Source: Liolophura sinensis (lineage: Eukaryota; Mollusca; Polyplacophora; Chitonida; Chitonidae). From it: DNA of 64,000 bases. A program made the translations under genes and the position numbers. The notes under the pieces are model-generated. The model was not told the DNA's origin, did no database searches, and was given only the letters and a program-made list of their open reading frames with translations. The stretch spans positions 52,302,984 through 52,366,983 of the forward strand of contig NC_088300.1 in the NCBI RefSeq assembly GCF_032854445.1. Direction: 5' to 3'. This document shows positions 1 through 13,705 of the stretch, piece after piece; the stretch's first letter is position 1, and every line of letters begins with the position of its first letter.

Positions 1-885
1 TTTCAGCCAACATTATAATCCTCGCTTTGAATTTACTGTGAGAATGATTCAGTACTGTACTCGGTCACCCACTTAATAGCTGTAAAGTTTTAAGTCTGAA
101 TAACAACACTGCATACTTGTAGAGCTATTATCGAGCACTGTTGTTATGCAGTGTACAGTAGATGTAAGGTGCATGTGGGTATGCATTTAAATTTGATCAA
201 CAAAAGCTTAAAATTAACTGCACATGTACATAAACTAATATATAAATTAATCAGAAATATTATTTTCTTGATGCGCAGTCACAGTGTCACCATTGAAGTT
301 TGGGTTCAGAACCTTTAATGTTTTTCTAGATATGGCCCTACTTATACACACATTCTTGTACACATGAAAAGAAAACGAAGCATTACAATGTTGTACTAGA
401 GAAGTGTAGTTTGTCATGTTAGCCAGCTGTACATGTAGTATTCAAGTAAGATCTTTACAGTCCTGCAGTAAGATCTTTACAGTCCTTTACAGTCCTGCAG
501 TCAAAATAGATTGTAAATCTACCTTTCAGCATAGATGTGCAATCAGATATATATGTGTGCAGTAATAATGAGGTACAGGTGATTCAGCTGTATTCAGTGC
601 ACATACATTGTACATTCAGATCATGGCTAAGGCTAGAATGGAAGTGAAATGTTTATTTTAATCACACAAAAGCCTTTTCTGCTAGTGGGTAAGTGAACAT
701 TCTGAGACCCTTTGAGATTACCTTCAGGTGGGGTAACAGACTTGGTTAACCTAATATAGGAATATGAGGTTAACGTAAATTTGTAATATATGTATGAATG
801 GAAAAACATGCGGTAAAACATGCGTTATCCTGCAGCATTTATTTCTAATTGATAGTTGTTAAAAAGTATCAATTCTTTGTTGCAG
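1..885. other. Upstream intron sequence of the PHF21A-like gene
   Basis: No coding exon is recognisable here. The first supported exon begins at 886 in phase 0 with a good acceptor, so this stretch is most simply the preceding intron. It holds a short direct repeat (AGATCTTTACAGTCCTGCAG-type units, about 450-502). It also holds a roughly 75-bp dispersed repeat (about 267-340) whose relative lies at 37370-37448. Confidence 0.6.
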
Positions 886-3800
886 CCAAAGCCTATTTTA
901 CCACGGTCAGATGTTCTACCTCAGCCCACCAACCTGTCCACCAAGGTGGTCAACACAGTCCCAGTGTCACCCTCTCCTCAAGCGCGGCAGATTGTGGTAC
1001 CCACTCGTCTAGTACAGCCCAATGGCCACATCAACACCACCACCAAGACAACAACGACAACATGCCCACAGATCCTCACCAGTTCTCCCGCAGTGCAGGC
1101 TGGAGACAAGCCCTCCAAGGTGCAGTTACCTCCCCATGTTCAGGTCCGACAGCCCGCCCCTACTCAGTATCGCAGCATTTCTCCAGCTACAGGTCCTCGC
1201 AGTAGATCTCCCTCAGTACAGGTCAAGAGCACTTCCTCTCCCATCAGAGTACCACAATATCCCCTCACCAAGTCTACACTGCTGCAGGTTAGTTATTCTG
1301 TCAAAAGCGCTATGTTAAAAAGGTGTCTCTTAAAAGGTAGAATAGGTTATTGGATGAATACAGGCTGATATGGATGAGTTCTATTTTTGTGTGGCGCCGA
1401 AGCCTGAACAAGCCTGAACGAGCTTGTGAATTCACGCTTCTGCTATGCCAAAACAGAACGAGTCCACATCAGCGTGTAATTATTCAATAACCTATTTATT
1501 ATGCGCCATACATCATACTATCCAACAAGGAAGCAAACCTTAATAGCTGAAAAGAAAATTTGACACAAAATACACAAAGATAGTTACACTGGTAATTTTT
1601 TAAGTACACTGTATGGGGCAAGGATATGTACAGGGGTGTCATCGAATGACGTCACCGTAATGTCATGTTTCTTATGGTGACATGTAATATGAAGTCTGTT
1701 GGTGATACAAATGATGGTGATGTACAATATTAAATGTGCAGGTGGCACCATCACCACAACATTAGTTGATAAGATACATGTAGATACATGTAGTTGATAA
1801 TGGTTCTTTTTAGATGCCTGGACTTGCTCTTTGTGTAATTGTTACTTACTGCTGTTAAAGAAGAATACATTCTAGTCTTCCATATCTTATAAATAAATAT
1901 CTTATCTTATAAATATGTTTTCAGATGGCATCTAAAGTTATAATTTTACTGATCGAATTTGTTGAAGATTTAGTGATTGATTTAATGGAGATTATAAGAA
2001 ATGCTGTAACATCGTTAATGATATCTACATATTCACATCTTAAAGAGCCAAAAGACTGTAAACAGCAAGGACAATGGAGACAAATCTTCTATGCCTCCGC
2101 CTCCAACTACCCCACCAGTACGAAAACCATCCGATTCTGAGCCAAGGGAATTAAAGCGAACAATGGACAAGAAACAAACATCGCCTGCAGAGAAAAAGGT
2201 GACATCAGAATTCTTGACTTGCCCCATGTGATAAAATACAGATAAAACAAATACTGTCTAATGTACTTTCTCCAAGATGTAGATTTAATTTACGGCATAG
2301 CAAAGAAATATATCTTCATTGCTGTTTCATTTAATTTGTGACCTGGACAAGTCCAATGAAAAGTGATATTGTCTGTTATCAGGGTTTGGCGATAACTATC
2401 AAAGTGTCTTGGTGTCTTGTTTTTTCTTGTTTGAAGTATTCTTAGGCAGAAGATCTTTGTTGCACGGTCTATAAATTTTAACTGAACTTTCATAGGACAT
2501 TTTCTTTCAGTAGAACTGAATGAATGAATGATATGATATGTTAAATTTTGTGCTGAATGAAAACCTCTCCCAGTAATATATTTCACTGAATTGTTCAAAC
2601 CCATTATGTTACATGTACCATATGTGGTGTTTTCAAAGTCAGTAACTGTTTACTTAATTGAATGTGATGCACATGTAGAACATGTAACCAGATTAAATAA
2701 TGTCAGAAGGGCTTTTTCTTAAAAATGACTGACATTAACTTATGCTGGATTTTCAACATATCAGACTAATTTCCTGACATTAAAAGTTTGAGATCATTCT
2801 TGTTTTTTCAAGTCTCTGTGCCTAATTGCCAAATTGTGCCAAAATCCATGATGGGAATACTGTTTGGTGCATATTAATTACCGTAATGAGGAATATGTTT
2901 CCCTCTCCAGTTAACTGGTTTGTTATGATCCACTTTTGGACATTGAAGTGGATCAATAACTATGGTGGATTAGGCCAGTTATTATAAAAGTCTGTTTACA
3001 GTTACCACATAACATCAAGGAGGGAAGGATTTTCGAAATAGTTCATTTGCTGCACATCTGTTTCATGTAATGATTAATTTGAGTGAGATTCTGTTGACAC
3101 AGAGGTCGTTCTATTCTGATAAACTGGTAAAATAAATCTGAGACTATGTATGAGCATTATCAAACATCTACATGTAAGGAGGAAAGGAATGTTACATAAT
3201 CATTTGATTTGACACTGATTGATTACGTTAAATACCTAGTTCATGTATTAAACACAGCTTACTATGGCTTTAAAAGGATAAAGAGCCAAAATTTAAAAAA
3301 TTCTGTTGGGTGCTATGGATGAATGTAAATTTGTTTTTTTTCTAAATAATTTATACTTATTCGTTTACAGAAGTTGGAATTCATGGCAGCGTTGGATCTA
3401 GTCACACCTGAAACATTAAAAGGTACGACCTTGTAAGATTTCCTTTTTTGTTGTCCAAAATGCATATTCCAGTAGAGAGAGATGTCATTTGGTTTTGAGT
3501 TGTATTGTTCTCTCAACCATGGGTTCCTGACCAGTAACGACTGAAGCCTGACTCCTAAACATTGGGTATGGCCCCTTAAGCCCCTAATAACTCCTTTCCA
3601 TAATACATTAATCCATCGGTAGAGGGATCTCTTTGTTCAGGTTAGTCTCTGAATAAGGGGTCCACAAGATACACTGATGCACAGGTTTCCTGTAGTGACA
3701 GGAAATGTTGGTACATGTAGTTAAACATGTATATTTGGGTACTACTGCGGATAGAGTTTGCATGCAAAAAGGAATTTTTATGGAATTTTTTCCATTAATT

Positions 3801-6800
3801 TGATGCCTGATGTCTAATGGAGGTAAATATTAAATCCTTAAGTTATTTGGTGTGTTTCAGAATTACAATGCAAGAGAACAGAAAGAAAGCGCAGAAGCAC
3901 AGCAAATCCACAGTTTAGTTACAACTTTGAACCAGAAGTAAGTCTAGTTATGGCTACAGCCAAATGATAATTCAACTTTTCATTTTTATTTAGACTCTGA
4001 TGTGCCACACCGCTTTGTATCGTGAAAAGCAACAGTGATAAAAGCTATCCTGTCAGAGAGAGAAAATATCTTGACGAAAGTGCTTTAGATGAACTATAAT
4101 AGGAGTTCACCATAACTTTTTATCTCTATCTACTGCAGTCATTTAGATTGAAGACAAGTGCTTTAATCTGCAGATGTATATGTATTGTATTAAGTGTTCC
4201 ACATCTGGTTAAATTAGAGAATGTACAGAGCATGTAGACAGTTCACAGCATGTTCTATTTTGCAGTGCTCACTTTTGCAGTTTAAGTTTCCCACTACCGC
4301 AACTCCTCCTGTCTTCTGTATCTCTTTCTTTTCCTGTTGTTTCTTTTGTGCTTGATACTGAACAGGCAGGATCAGACTGAAAAATGTCAAAAACATGCTT
4401 GCTAAATTGACCATTTCATGATTGACAATCAGAACCATGGTTTACAGTATCTTTGAAGGTTTTGTTGAATGCCACCATTACTCGTAAGGTTGAGTAGAAA
4501 GTTGTGTTATAAATTAATGATAATCTCCCTCAGAAGCTGTTCAAGTTTTATTGTATTACAGTAAACAATGACCTAAAATTTTGTCCCAAATAGTGCATTT
4601 TAAATATCTCCCAAAGAAACCTGTAAATACCTCTCTTAAGATCAACAGAACTCTCTGAATCAGGAAAAATGAACAGCTTAGTAATGGATGAAATTCTAGG
4701 TCATTTAGTTTAATTTGAATTGAAAAACAAAGCTTGAGGTGGAAATTTCATTTATTTGTAAGCAGAAAACATGATATTCTACTCTGTTGTTTCTTCACAG
4801 AGAAAGCGAGTTACAAATTACCTAGCAAACACATTACCACCAGGTGTGAAGAGACCCAGAGGTAAGGAAATACCTGTTATTGCAAAATTAAATTTAATGG
4901 ATGATCCATTTTTTTCTATCTGCTTTGTGGAAGTTGGTTATCTTTTTCAGAAAGTATGGATGTTATGCATCTTGTAACATAAAGATGCATGCATTAACTA
5001 AATACGTGAAAATTGTAATTGACTGAAAACATTAAGTGAATAATAAGGGCTTAATGTTGGAATGAAAACTGTGAAATGCTTGTCTGTACAAAGTACAGGT
5101 GTAGCGAATGTCGTACCAAGAGTGTCGGCGTCCAATAACAGGGAAAGCAATGTTAAACAAAATATTAGGGGTGGTATCTTAAAAAGTATGACCAGTTTTG
5201 AGATCAGGGTTTGCTCACATGTAGAGCACAATAACACAAGGGGTATATTCCATCATTAATTCGTTTTGTATGTATTAATTGCAGTAAATTACTGAATTCC
5301 TGACGTAGTGTATTGTGTATTAGAATCATTGTAAAACAAAATGTTAGCTGTGATGTATCAGAAAGTACGGCATGTATTGACTTGAAGTGTTATGTGTGTA
5401 TAAAGCACAGTGATGCAAGGTTGATGTTCCTTCACCAATGTTCTTTGTTCGTGTTAGTTACCTTCAATTACCAAATCCACGATTTCGTTACGTATTGAGC
5501 TGAAACTTTGCATTGATGTGTTTCCTACAGGCGAGCCGTTTTGTAGCCCGAGAGCTGTGTGGACCCAATTCAGTTATAATGCTTGTGTGATAATAGTGTG
5601 ATAGATGTAGTCAGCTGAATGATACATGTTCATCATAAATAGTACTTGCTTTCATGTGTGAAAATGCAGAATATGTTTATCTACAGTAATAAGTGGTATT
5701 TCCTGTGCTGGGAAGTGTGTGATGTTTTGTTGTCAGACTAATTTCACTCTTAATCTTTAAACAGGTCGTCCTCCCAAATATGGCCCTTCCCCAAACAATA
5801 GTAGACCAACAACCCCTGATGGCTTGGCAGGAGTTTCGTTTAAAAATGGCTTTCCTAGGAATGGATTGGCAGATGTAAGTTATGAAGGCCGAGTATCTGA
5901 TAATAAATCAGTGATCTGCTGTTAGCTTTTGTTCCGTTTTCCGTGGATAGGGTTTGTTAGAGAATGAAACAGTTGTTACTCACTGACTACCAGAGGTAAT
6001 AATTGCTTCAGTTGTTTTCTGTAATATTTTGTTGTATTTCTGTCTGTATCAGGGTGATGTGCATGATGATTTCTGTGCGGTATGTCGGCGAAGTGGGGAA
6101 CTGCTGATGTGTGACACCTGTAGTTTAGTCTATCACCTGAACTGCCTGGACCCACCACTGGCCACAATACCATCAGGCATGTGGAGCTGCCCCAAGTGTC
6201 AGGTACATGTAGTCGCCTCCCTGTTTTGTATTCTATAAGTAGGGCTTTTTTGGTACTTTAAAGTATTTTAGGTATGTGTACATGTAGAATTTTGTCAGTA
6301 AAGTTCTATATGCAAAATGTAATTTCTTACAACAAAAATCAGCAGAAAAAAAAATCTGGTTTTTAATTTTTAAACTTACCCAGATAAATTGCCCATGGGC
6401 CCCCTAGTGTCTTGATCATTGATGAAGGAACAATAAAAACTGTGTACTGCCCTTACAAAACAAGGTTACATTCTCACCTTCTGCTTTAGAGCAATATTAA
6501 TGAAATGCCAGATTTGAGTTTAACTCTTGTGCCTCTCTGAAGTAAGGCAAATGACGTTTCAGAGGTTTTAGGTAAGCATGCAAATTAAATATATTGTAGT
6601 AGATACTCCTGGGCATGTGGTAATAATGGATGTCCTTTGAAGAATCAGGGATATTGTTTGCTTGTTGAATTGTATGTTATTTACCAGACATTGCTGTTTT
6701 CTTTGTAGCTCACTGGTATGAAGAGACCGCCTCCCTCCCCTGTTAACTCGGGAACTCTGGCTATTGTACATTCCTATTTGACCACCAAAGCTTGTAAGTA

Positions 6801-8894
6801 CCTCACTAGATCACACTTTTCGCATAGTTGCCCCTTTTCTTACCCTTAACGGTGAATTGCACAGTGAAAAGCTTGATTAGTAAGTTTACCCTGTGCAAAT
6901 GCAATAGTCAGCTTCCCACAAGGAAAAAGACCTGGGGGTGCTTCATATGATCATGGCTGAGGTAGTTGTGTCTGCTCACACAGTGGCATAATGATTTAGG
7001 CCAAGTTGTAATGGTAGGTTAAGTCTGTGAATGCTGTAAATTCAGTTGTAATTCATTCAAATGAGTACTCAGCAAATCTGATGGATGGTATTTCTGATTG
7101 TGTTTTAGTAAACTTCCTATGTTAGCACTGCATATGTAAAACTACTACACAAATACAAGTAGTTATAAAATCTGTTCATTTTTTGCTGTTACCCTCAGAG
7201 AACAAGCCTATTGAAAACATTGCTTTTTAGTGGTATGCCTACTGTTCTTGATGTACAGGATTTTCTTGTCAACACTGTATTTTTAGATCTGCTTTTTGAG
7301 TTTTGAAAAGGGACACATCTGCATATCTCAGTCATCACCTTGCCTGATGGCATTGTCTCTTATTCACTTTGCTGTAGTGGGCATAAGTAGATGTCACAGA
7401 ACTTCTACTTTGAATCTGACTTCAAGGTATATGTCCTGTTTTCTGGGTACATCGTTAAAGGTTTGTTTTTCTTTAGCGAAAGAAGATGAGAGGAAAAAGC
7501 TACAAAAAAGGAGTGCAGAATTATCCAATGAGAAAGTCCAACTTGAAAATAAAAGTAAACAGCTTAATGAATGTCTTACGGTGAGTGAATGTCTCCTACT
7601 ACACCACAGCTTTGTAAAGCAGTAAATACATTGGATACAATGCCTTTATACTTGACTTGCTACATTCCTCTGCGAGGTGTGGGTATGAATGAAAAAATGG
7701 TGAGTGCAGTGCTAGACACCCATCAATCAGCCACTCATTCTCAACATAATGTCAGTACCTACAGTGATCAACATTATGGAGTAAATAATTTATATTTTGT
7801 TTATGAAACTGTTTACATAGAAAAACAGCTATTCATTTAGAAGAGCAGAAAGCCTTTGAAGGCAATTTCATGCTGTTTCCAAATGTGGTTCTCACTGTGA
7901 TGTCACTTTGCTACGCCTTCTTCAATGTGACCTCTGTAGTTGATCTTATATTTGCTTTTTATTCACTGCAAAAAAAGAAACAACAAAATCTTGAAATATC
8001 GTAAGAAACATCTGGAAGTCACTTGACTGCACACTTAGTGTCTTACAGGCACTAGAGGGACTGTGTGTACACCTCATCTGTGAGTCCAGCAGAAATCAGT
8101 TTTCTTTTTTTTCAACATGGTCCATCATCTTGAATTGAAATTTCGTGGATGGCTTAACCAGCAGAAGTTACATTGAATTAAATGCGAGCTTGAATCCATT
8201 TCATTGATTTTTGGCTCAGTTATAGCAGGTTTTGTCTTGTATTGAGCACATTTTTTAAAAATGATTGGCTATCCTGAATTGAAAGTTGGTAGTTGGCTTT
8301 ACCCAGACTAAACAGACCAACTTCAGATATTTTGGGCCGTCATTTATTTCTTTATTTTTTTAATTGGTGTTTTATGCTGTACTCAAGACTGTTTCACCCA
8401 TACGACGACGGCCAGCATTATGGTGAGAGTTGAACCCGGGAGAAACCCACGGCCATCCACAAACTGCTCACAGACCTTCCTACATGACTGGAGAGGAAGC
8501 TGGCATGAACTGGACTGGCATGAGCTGGACTTGAACTCAGTGACTTCATTGGTTTTGGTCCGTTTTCAGTAAAATGGTATCCCGTTTTGTTCTGTTATGG
8601 GCTTTAGCGCAACTATTGTTCTGATGACAGAAACTGGTAGAGACATGAGTTGCTTACATATTTATCCAGCAAAGCTTGTTTTGGAGGTGGTGTGTTCTTT
8701 TACAACACACCCCTCAGTATGTTGCTGATGACAGTTCACCTCATGGCATAAAGTATTTACAGGTTAAATAGGCAATAATTTCTCTTTTACAGAAACAAAT
8801 CCAACACAAACAGAAACTCCTAGCAGACACCAAAGAGGCCACAGAGTCCATGGAAAAGTTAAAGAAATTTATTCAAGTGTTCCAGTCTTCTTGA
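886..8894 (+). CDS. PHF21A: PHD finger protein 21A (BHC80) orthologue, 3' part, ten exons
   Basis: Exons, all with AG/GT borders and matching phase: 886-1287, 2070-2198, 3371-3422, 3861-3937, 4801-4861, 5765-5874, 6053-6202, 6709-6793, 7477-7580, 8793-8894 (TGA at 8892). Joined they give 423 residues. Order seen: a Pro/Ser/Thr/Gln-rich low-complexity region (1-134), a basic-proline linker, the family block [16 protein letters not shown] with [10 protein letters not shown] (about 178-210), an AT-hook (KRPRGRPPKYG, about 238-247), a C4HC3 PHD finger (about 284-326), the conserved [10 protein letters not shown] stretch, then a Lys/Glu/Gln-rich coiled coil to the end. This order is that of vertebrate PHF21A. 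Established for the family: it is a subunit of the LSD1-CoREST histone demethylase complex in the nucleus, and the PHD finger binds histone H3 unmethylated at Lys4. The N-terminal exons lie outside the window. The Ser/Pro-rich tail that follows the coiled coil in human PHF21A is absent; the protein stops at FQSS. Confidence 0.95.
4801..5874 (+). other. PHF21A: AT-hook of PHF21A split by an intron
   Basis: Exon 4801-4861 ends in GVKRPR plus one base. Exon 5765-5874 supplies the rest of the Gly codon and continues RPPKYG. The DNA-binding AT-hook core (R-G-R-P) therefore exists only after splicing across the 903-bp intron. Skipping either exon would destroy the hook; skipping both together (61+110=171 nt) would keep the reading frame and remove it cleanly. 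Vertebrate PHF21A has the same GRPPKY motif, so the motif is ancestral. Whether it is spliced differently here is unknown. Confidence 0.85.
6053..6202 (+). other. PHF21A: PHD-finger exon of PHF21A
   Basis: This 150-nt, phase 0-0 exon encodes the whole C4HC3 zinc finger. The zinc ligands run C-x2-C, C-x2-C, H-x4-C (YHLNC), then W-x-C-x2-C. The pattern [32 protein letters not shown] is near-identical to vertebrate BHC80. The acidic residue just before the first Cys and the LLMCDTC strand are conserved; these are the features known in BHC80 to pair with the H3 tail and to reject methylated Lys4. The finger is one symmetric exon, so it could be skipped without a frameshift. Confidence 0.95.
7477..8894 (+). 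other. PHF21A: Coiled-coil exons and stop of PHF21A
   Basis: Exons 7477-7580 and 8793-8894 encode a Lys/Glu/Gln-rich helix (residues about 356-420 of the visible protein, beginning [19 protein letters not shown]) ending in FIQVFQSS and TGA. The spacing of Leu/Val/Ile and the charge pattern suit the coiled coil that follows the PHD finger in the family. The 1.2-kb intron between them contains a reverse-oriented SINE (8341-8545). Confidence 0.88.
8341..8545 (-). mobile_element. tRNA-derived SINE, 5'-truncated, in a PHF21A intron
   Basis: Read on the minus strand, the end at 8545 gives GAGTTCAAGTCC (the Pol III B-box region). It then gives the family body and the conserved 3' part (CTTGAGTACAGC-like, AAACACCAAT) and finishes in an A/T tail of AAATAAA type. 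The same order occurs in the full-length copy at 39565-39848. The A-box end is missing. Divergence from the other copies suggests an old insertion. Confidence 0.8.
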
Positions 8895-9400
8895 AGGCTA
8901 AAGATGGGAGACTGAGGGTGCTACACTATTTACTGTCACATTGCCTTTGACAGGCTACAAACATTGACTACCATTTCTTGTCGTACTTGAAACATTATTG
9001 GAAAATATTTCATATGCAATTTTTATTTATGTTGTGCCCTTTTCTATTTTTTATGACAATCTGCTCATTCATGTCGATGATGGCAAAATTCTAGTGTTTC
9101 TCTCTTTTGTACATTTGTAAAACCATTTATACATTTCAAAGAGTACAAGTTCAGTTCATACTGGGCCTACTTTAAGGCAAAGGACATGAAGCTGGGGGTG
9201 TTTTCCATGCTATTTAGTCATTCCTCTCCAGTTCCTTCAGTGTTTTTTTCAGGCTTTTGCATGAGGAAATGTTGATATTGTACTAGTCTTGCCCTGGAAA
9301 GCAGTGTTTGAATGTGAAGTGTGTTTTCAAGGCTTAAGAGTTATCTCCCTTGTAAATACCTGTTGTAATAATATTAAAATGTTTTGCCAAGTGTTGTGTG
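8895..9400 (+). other. PHF21A: Probable 3' untranslated region of PHF21A
   Basis: No frame is open after the TGA at 8892. The sequence is T-rich and contains GTTATCTCCCTTG at 9340-9352 and an ATTAAA at about 9372-9379 that could serve as a poly(A) signal. AATAAA hexamers also occur at 10224 and 10275. The true end cannot be fixed from sequence alone. Confidence 0.45.
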
Positions 9401-10154
9401 ATACCCTGATGACTTAATTTTTGTGGCAAGTGGTCAGGGGAATGTTTTGAACTCTTGTGTGCCTCAGAATACAATAACTTATTTATTATCTTTGTTGATG
9501 TTATTGGCCATTGTAGATGCTGAATAGTTTGGCCACAGTTTAATGTCTTCAGTACTTATACTTTTCAGCTTGTAGAGATATATGTATATATGTATATTCC
9601 ATATGGAGTGTATTATATGGATATCTGGTGCCAGATTCTGTACCAGTTCCAGAGCAGTTAAAAATTTTAACCATGATTCAATACAAATGTGATTTAAGCT
9701 ACACATAGAAATTCAATTTCATGAATCAATATACATGTTTAAGACTGGATCAAAGAAATGCTGTATGTGATCTCAATTTCAACAATTTTTTTTTTAATTA
9801 AGGCTTTGAAATTAGATTTAAGTTAGACTTTTGTGTTGGTTTATTCCAGACAGTTTGTGATGTGTGTTTTTTTAGGGTGCAGTCTACCAGAGAGTATGTA
9901 AGCGCTCAGCTTTTGTTAAAATTACCATTTTCTTAGACCCTTGTGAGTGGTCGGATCTCTGTCATGAACTTTGTGGGTTCTGTAAACAGATATTTGAAGG
10001 AAGGATGGTCAAGTCTGACACACCTCAGAATAATGGACTGATTTCACAATGTTTCACATTCTTCTGGCTGACCCTTGAAATTATAGGTTCAAATTTAGCT
10101 CCTAATGGTTTGGTCACAGCCTGTAGCCTGTAGGGGGTTTTCGGTTATCTGACT

Positions 10155-10216
10155 CTGCTTGGTTTCTGCCACTCCTGCTCGGTTTCTGCCACTCCTGCTC
10201 AGTTTCTGCCACTCCT
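10155..10216. repeat. 20-bp tandem repeat, three copies
   Basis: The unit GGTTTCTGCCACTCCTGCTC is repeated three times with one or two changes. The array is short and has no coding potential. Confidence 0.85.
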
Positions 10217-13200
10217 ATAAGTAAATAAATTCTCTCAGATCTGTTTTATGCCCAGGTGAAGGTTGTGTTTGTAGAATAAACTACATGTAAATTAATTAAT
10301 ATTCGCTGTATTAATAGGGCTTGATATTTGAACAGTGTACTTGCTGGCTGAATGCAATCTACTTAACAGCTGCATTTATGCTATTGACTTGGTTAAACTT
10401 AAACATAAACACATTCGGTCTCATGTATTGCTTAGTGGTTTGCACTTTATGCAAGTATTCCAAATGTGAATATTATATTTCAATCAGAATGGGTAACAGT
10501 GTATAAAACTTGTGAATGTTAATAATTACCTTCATATAATAAGTTGTCAGTTGGGAATTTCCAGGATTATCTTCCATGATTTATTATATGATTATGTTTA
10601 TTAAATGCCTCATAAATTTTGTCGAGTCGGATGAAGCAGTGATTCCTGCTTAACTTACTACGTCATAATAACAGTGCCCTTTTCCAAAGGCCTAAAATAT
10701 GCATTATTCAGCAAGGTGTCACAATGAAGGAAGCAGTTTTAAGTGCCCTAAATTAATGTATTTTATTCGCTCCGTTTCTTGTGTGTATCTCATAAGCTCT
10801 CTGACTTGCCAGGTTTTCTATGTGCTCTTACAAGTGCTTCCTAAGAGCTGTGGTTCTGTCTTTGTGTGTAACTTAACAGATACTAGACTTTCGCTCTTAT
10901 TCATCCTCCCCAGTGGTAACTAATTAATATGGCATAAATATACACTCTGGTTAAGCATGTTGGAGAGTAACATGGTATGTCATGGTGTGTCAGTGATAAC
11001 AGATAACTCCTGTTAGTATACTCAGTAACAATCAGAACTGTTAAAATTTCTCAGACCTATGTGGCCACTTTCACAAAACTTGGTAAGTAAATTCTTTGTA
11101 AGCTTTCCTCAATCATTGTAGCATTAGGGCGGTATAACCTAAACCACCTCATTTAGGTAAATAGTTTCGAGAAATTGGATGTACAAAGTTTTGTGTAAGT
11201 GGCCTCTGGTGTGCATTGTATGAAAGGTCATGAATATGGAAGCACCAGCTGTTTGTTGATATTTCCTTGATGTTTTTGTACTCGGATATTTTAGACTTGG
11301 GGAAGGCTGTCTGCCTCTCCTTATGTTCCCTATATTCAGTGGTTGTGCATGGAGTTTGTATTGTATCTGATACATACAGGTTTGCAGCTGAGAGCCTGGG
11401 GTTCACTCCAGGACAGGTGAGGAAGAGAATTCTGGTGCTGATAACTTCCACACCAATTCTGGGATCAATTGATCTATTTTTTACACATATCTTGACTTAT
11501 ATATGCAGTCTGCGTGTTTGCTTGTCATCTCATATATACATGTCCATGTAATTGAATAATATGTGACTCTCCTACCATGGTGCATAATATACAGGACTTA
11601 ACATCATCCTACTCCAATATCAGCAAAGTCCTTATCATTGATGTCATCTCAGCAAAATGTGTACGAACTATATTTAAACCTTTTCAGTACCTTTTCTCCT
11701 GTTATTTGTAAATACTACAATTATATAGATACCCCAGCCTTTGAGGCATTTCTATTGACAATATAAATATTATCAATGTTGACCTGGTTTAAATGTATGT
11801 TATATATTATCGTATACAGAAATACTTAAAACTGAGTCTGCCGGCCACCAAGACTTTATGCTTTGCACGGCGGTTTTCTGGATACAAATGTGTCAATATG
11901 GCATTTTTTTTTTTAAATTTTGACACAGTTATGATAGCAGTATGTATGTGTATGTTTATGAAAGTACCAAACTTGTCCAGGAATAAATATCTGGAAAAAC
12001 TTACCCATTCTGTGTTTTGTATTTACTAGTAATTGTCTCCTCAAATCAGATTCACAGTGCAAAAAGAGTTAAAATGAGTGGATTGTCTGATTATGACATA
12101 ACTGGTGACTAATATAGCAGTATTTTTGGCATGTAAATCTCAGTTGACTACAGCAGTGTGGCGCAATCTTACACAAATGTGTAGTCTTCATTAACACACA
12201 CCCTTACTAAGTTTTGGTGTGCATGTGACCTGTAACGGCCTGCTTGTGCACAAAGATATGGCCAATATTTCTCACTGGAGAAAGGACACTTGGCTATACA
12301 ACCATCTACTTTTATAATAATTACATGTACCCTGATTCTTCAACCTTTCCAACTGCCTCGTGATTAATTTTTTGACATTCTGAGATAACTATGATTTGCA
12401 GAGAAATAGTTCGCAGTGTCATAAATCTGCATCTTTTGTGACAAACGGCATCATTTTCATATAATTGTATGCATAAATTCCACAGAAAAACTGTTGTATA
12501 GAGGATGAAGGATTTATAGTAGGCCTTGTCAAAGAACAAGATTTTCCATAAAATATTTCGAAGAACCCAACACTTGCCAGGGAATTAACTGGAGTAAAGT
12601 AGAGAGTTTGCTACCGTGCAACATGTATCAAAGAAATATTCCTTTTCCACATTTCTCTAGCTGCTGTGTGAATATGTAGATCTGTCTGGGAGCACAAAAA
12701 ATCACAGCTATGGTTGTCTGTGACCATGGAAGAAAGATACGATATTTGTTCTTGGCCCAGTCATCCAAGGTAATGCCCTGACTGCAAATATATGTCTTGA
12801 ACATGTGTCTGTACTTGCAATCCACTTAGCCTACACCTGTTTTGTGGACTTGTCTGTTTCACGCGCAAACCTAACCCAGCTGATTCAGCTGTAGCTTTAA
12901 TTATGCGTCGTGATAAACCTCTTCGTGCGCCAGTGAAATATTCTTTATTATGGTGTAAAACATGAAACAAATAAAAAAAATAAACAGTCGGAAATTTGAC
13001 AAATTAAAAACGAGCAAAACGCCGATGCATTGATACAGCCCATATACTGCTGGTACCGAGTATTTTATATAGTGCATGAAGACTAGAACGTGTCCCAAGG
13101 GGAGGTAACTTCGGTCATACTGTTCATTCATATTTGGTGCTTCTTTCCCCTGTTTTGGATGGTTAGACAAAACTAACTTTTTATTTTGTTTTACAGGAAA

Positions 13201-13629
13201 GCCGACGCTAAAAATTCAAAGATTGAATAAAAATAAATCTGAAAACCCAGTCATTATTTTATCTGACCTTGACATTTTTATGATTTTTCTTTCTTTCAAA
13301 GCTTTTCAAAAACCAGTTTGTAAATGTCTAACAGGAAAATTGTTGGGACAGTCAAAATTTCCCACAAATTTGAGGATTTTTGAGTTAATTTTTATACCTA
13401 CCTTCAACATTGGGAAAAGATTTATCCCACCCATAAAACAATGTAAATTGGTGTGGAAACAGTATGTTAAAGAATATAATATGGAAGCTAGCAGGCTCTT
13501 TGTTTTCCCTGGACAGATGATCCAAAACGCTTTCTTTGGTTTTTAACATATAAAAGCATTCTACCTCAAGTAAATTCTGGATCCAAGCTAACTACTTGAC
13601 ATGCAAATATCATACATAGTTTTTTCTCC

Positions 13630-13705
13630 AAATCATATTGAAAATGTGCATAAATTACATTGAAAGTTGCTCTTTCATATGTGAAAAGGCTGAGGAATCA
13701 GGGTA
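13630..13705 (+). mobile_element. MITE fragment (right end)
   Basis: The stretch carries the sequence TTGAAAGTTGCTCTTTCATA, then AAAAGGCTGAGGAATCAGGG and TA. It matches the right ends of the copies at 36463-36651 and 49894-50104. The left half is missing. Confidence 0.75.

Noticed and set aside
1644-1656. Perfect cAMP-response-like palindrome TGACGTCA
   Set aside because: One occurrence in an intron without other regulatory context; expected by chance in sequence of this length often enough.
1925-2140. Open frame starting MASKVIILL just before a PHF21A exon
   Set aside because: Although preceded by a TTTTCAG, its frame is wrong for the gene and the true exon (2070-2198) is read in another frame that matches both neighbours in phase.
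13223-13546. 107-codon open frame
   Set aside because: Low-complexity AT-rich DNA with no recognisable domain, no splice context and no family resemblance.
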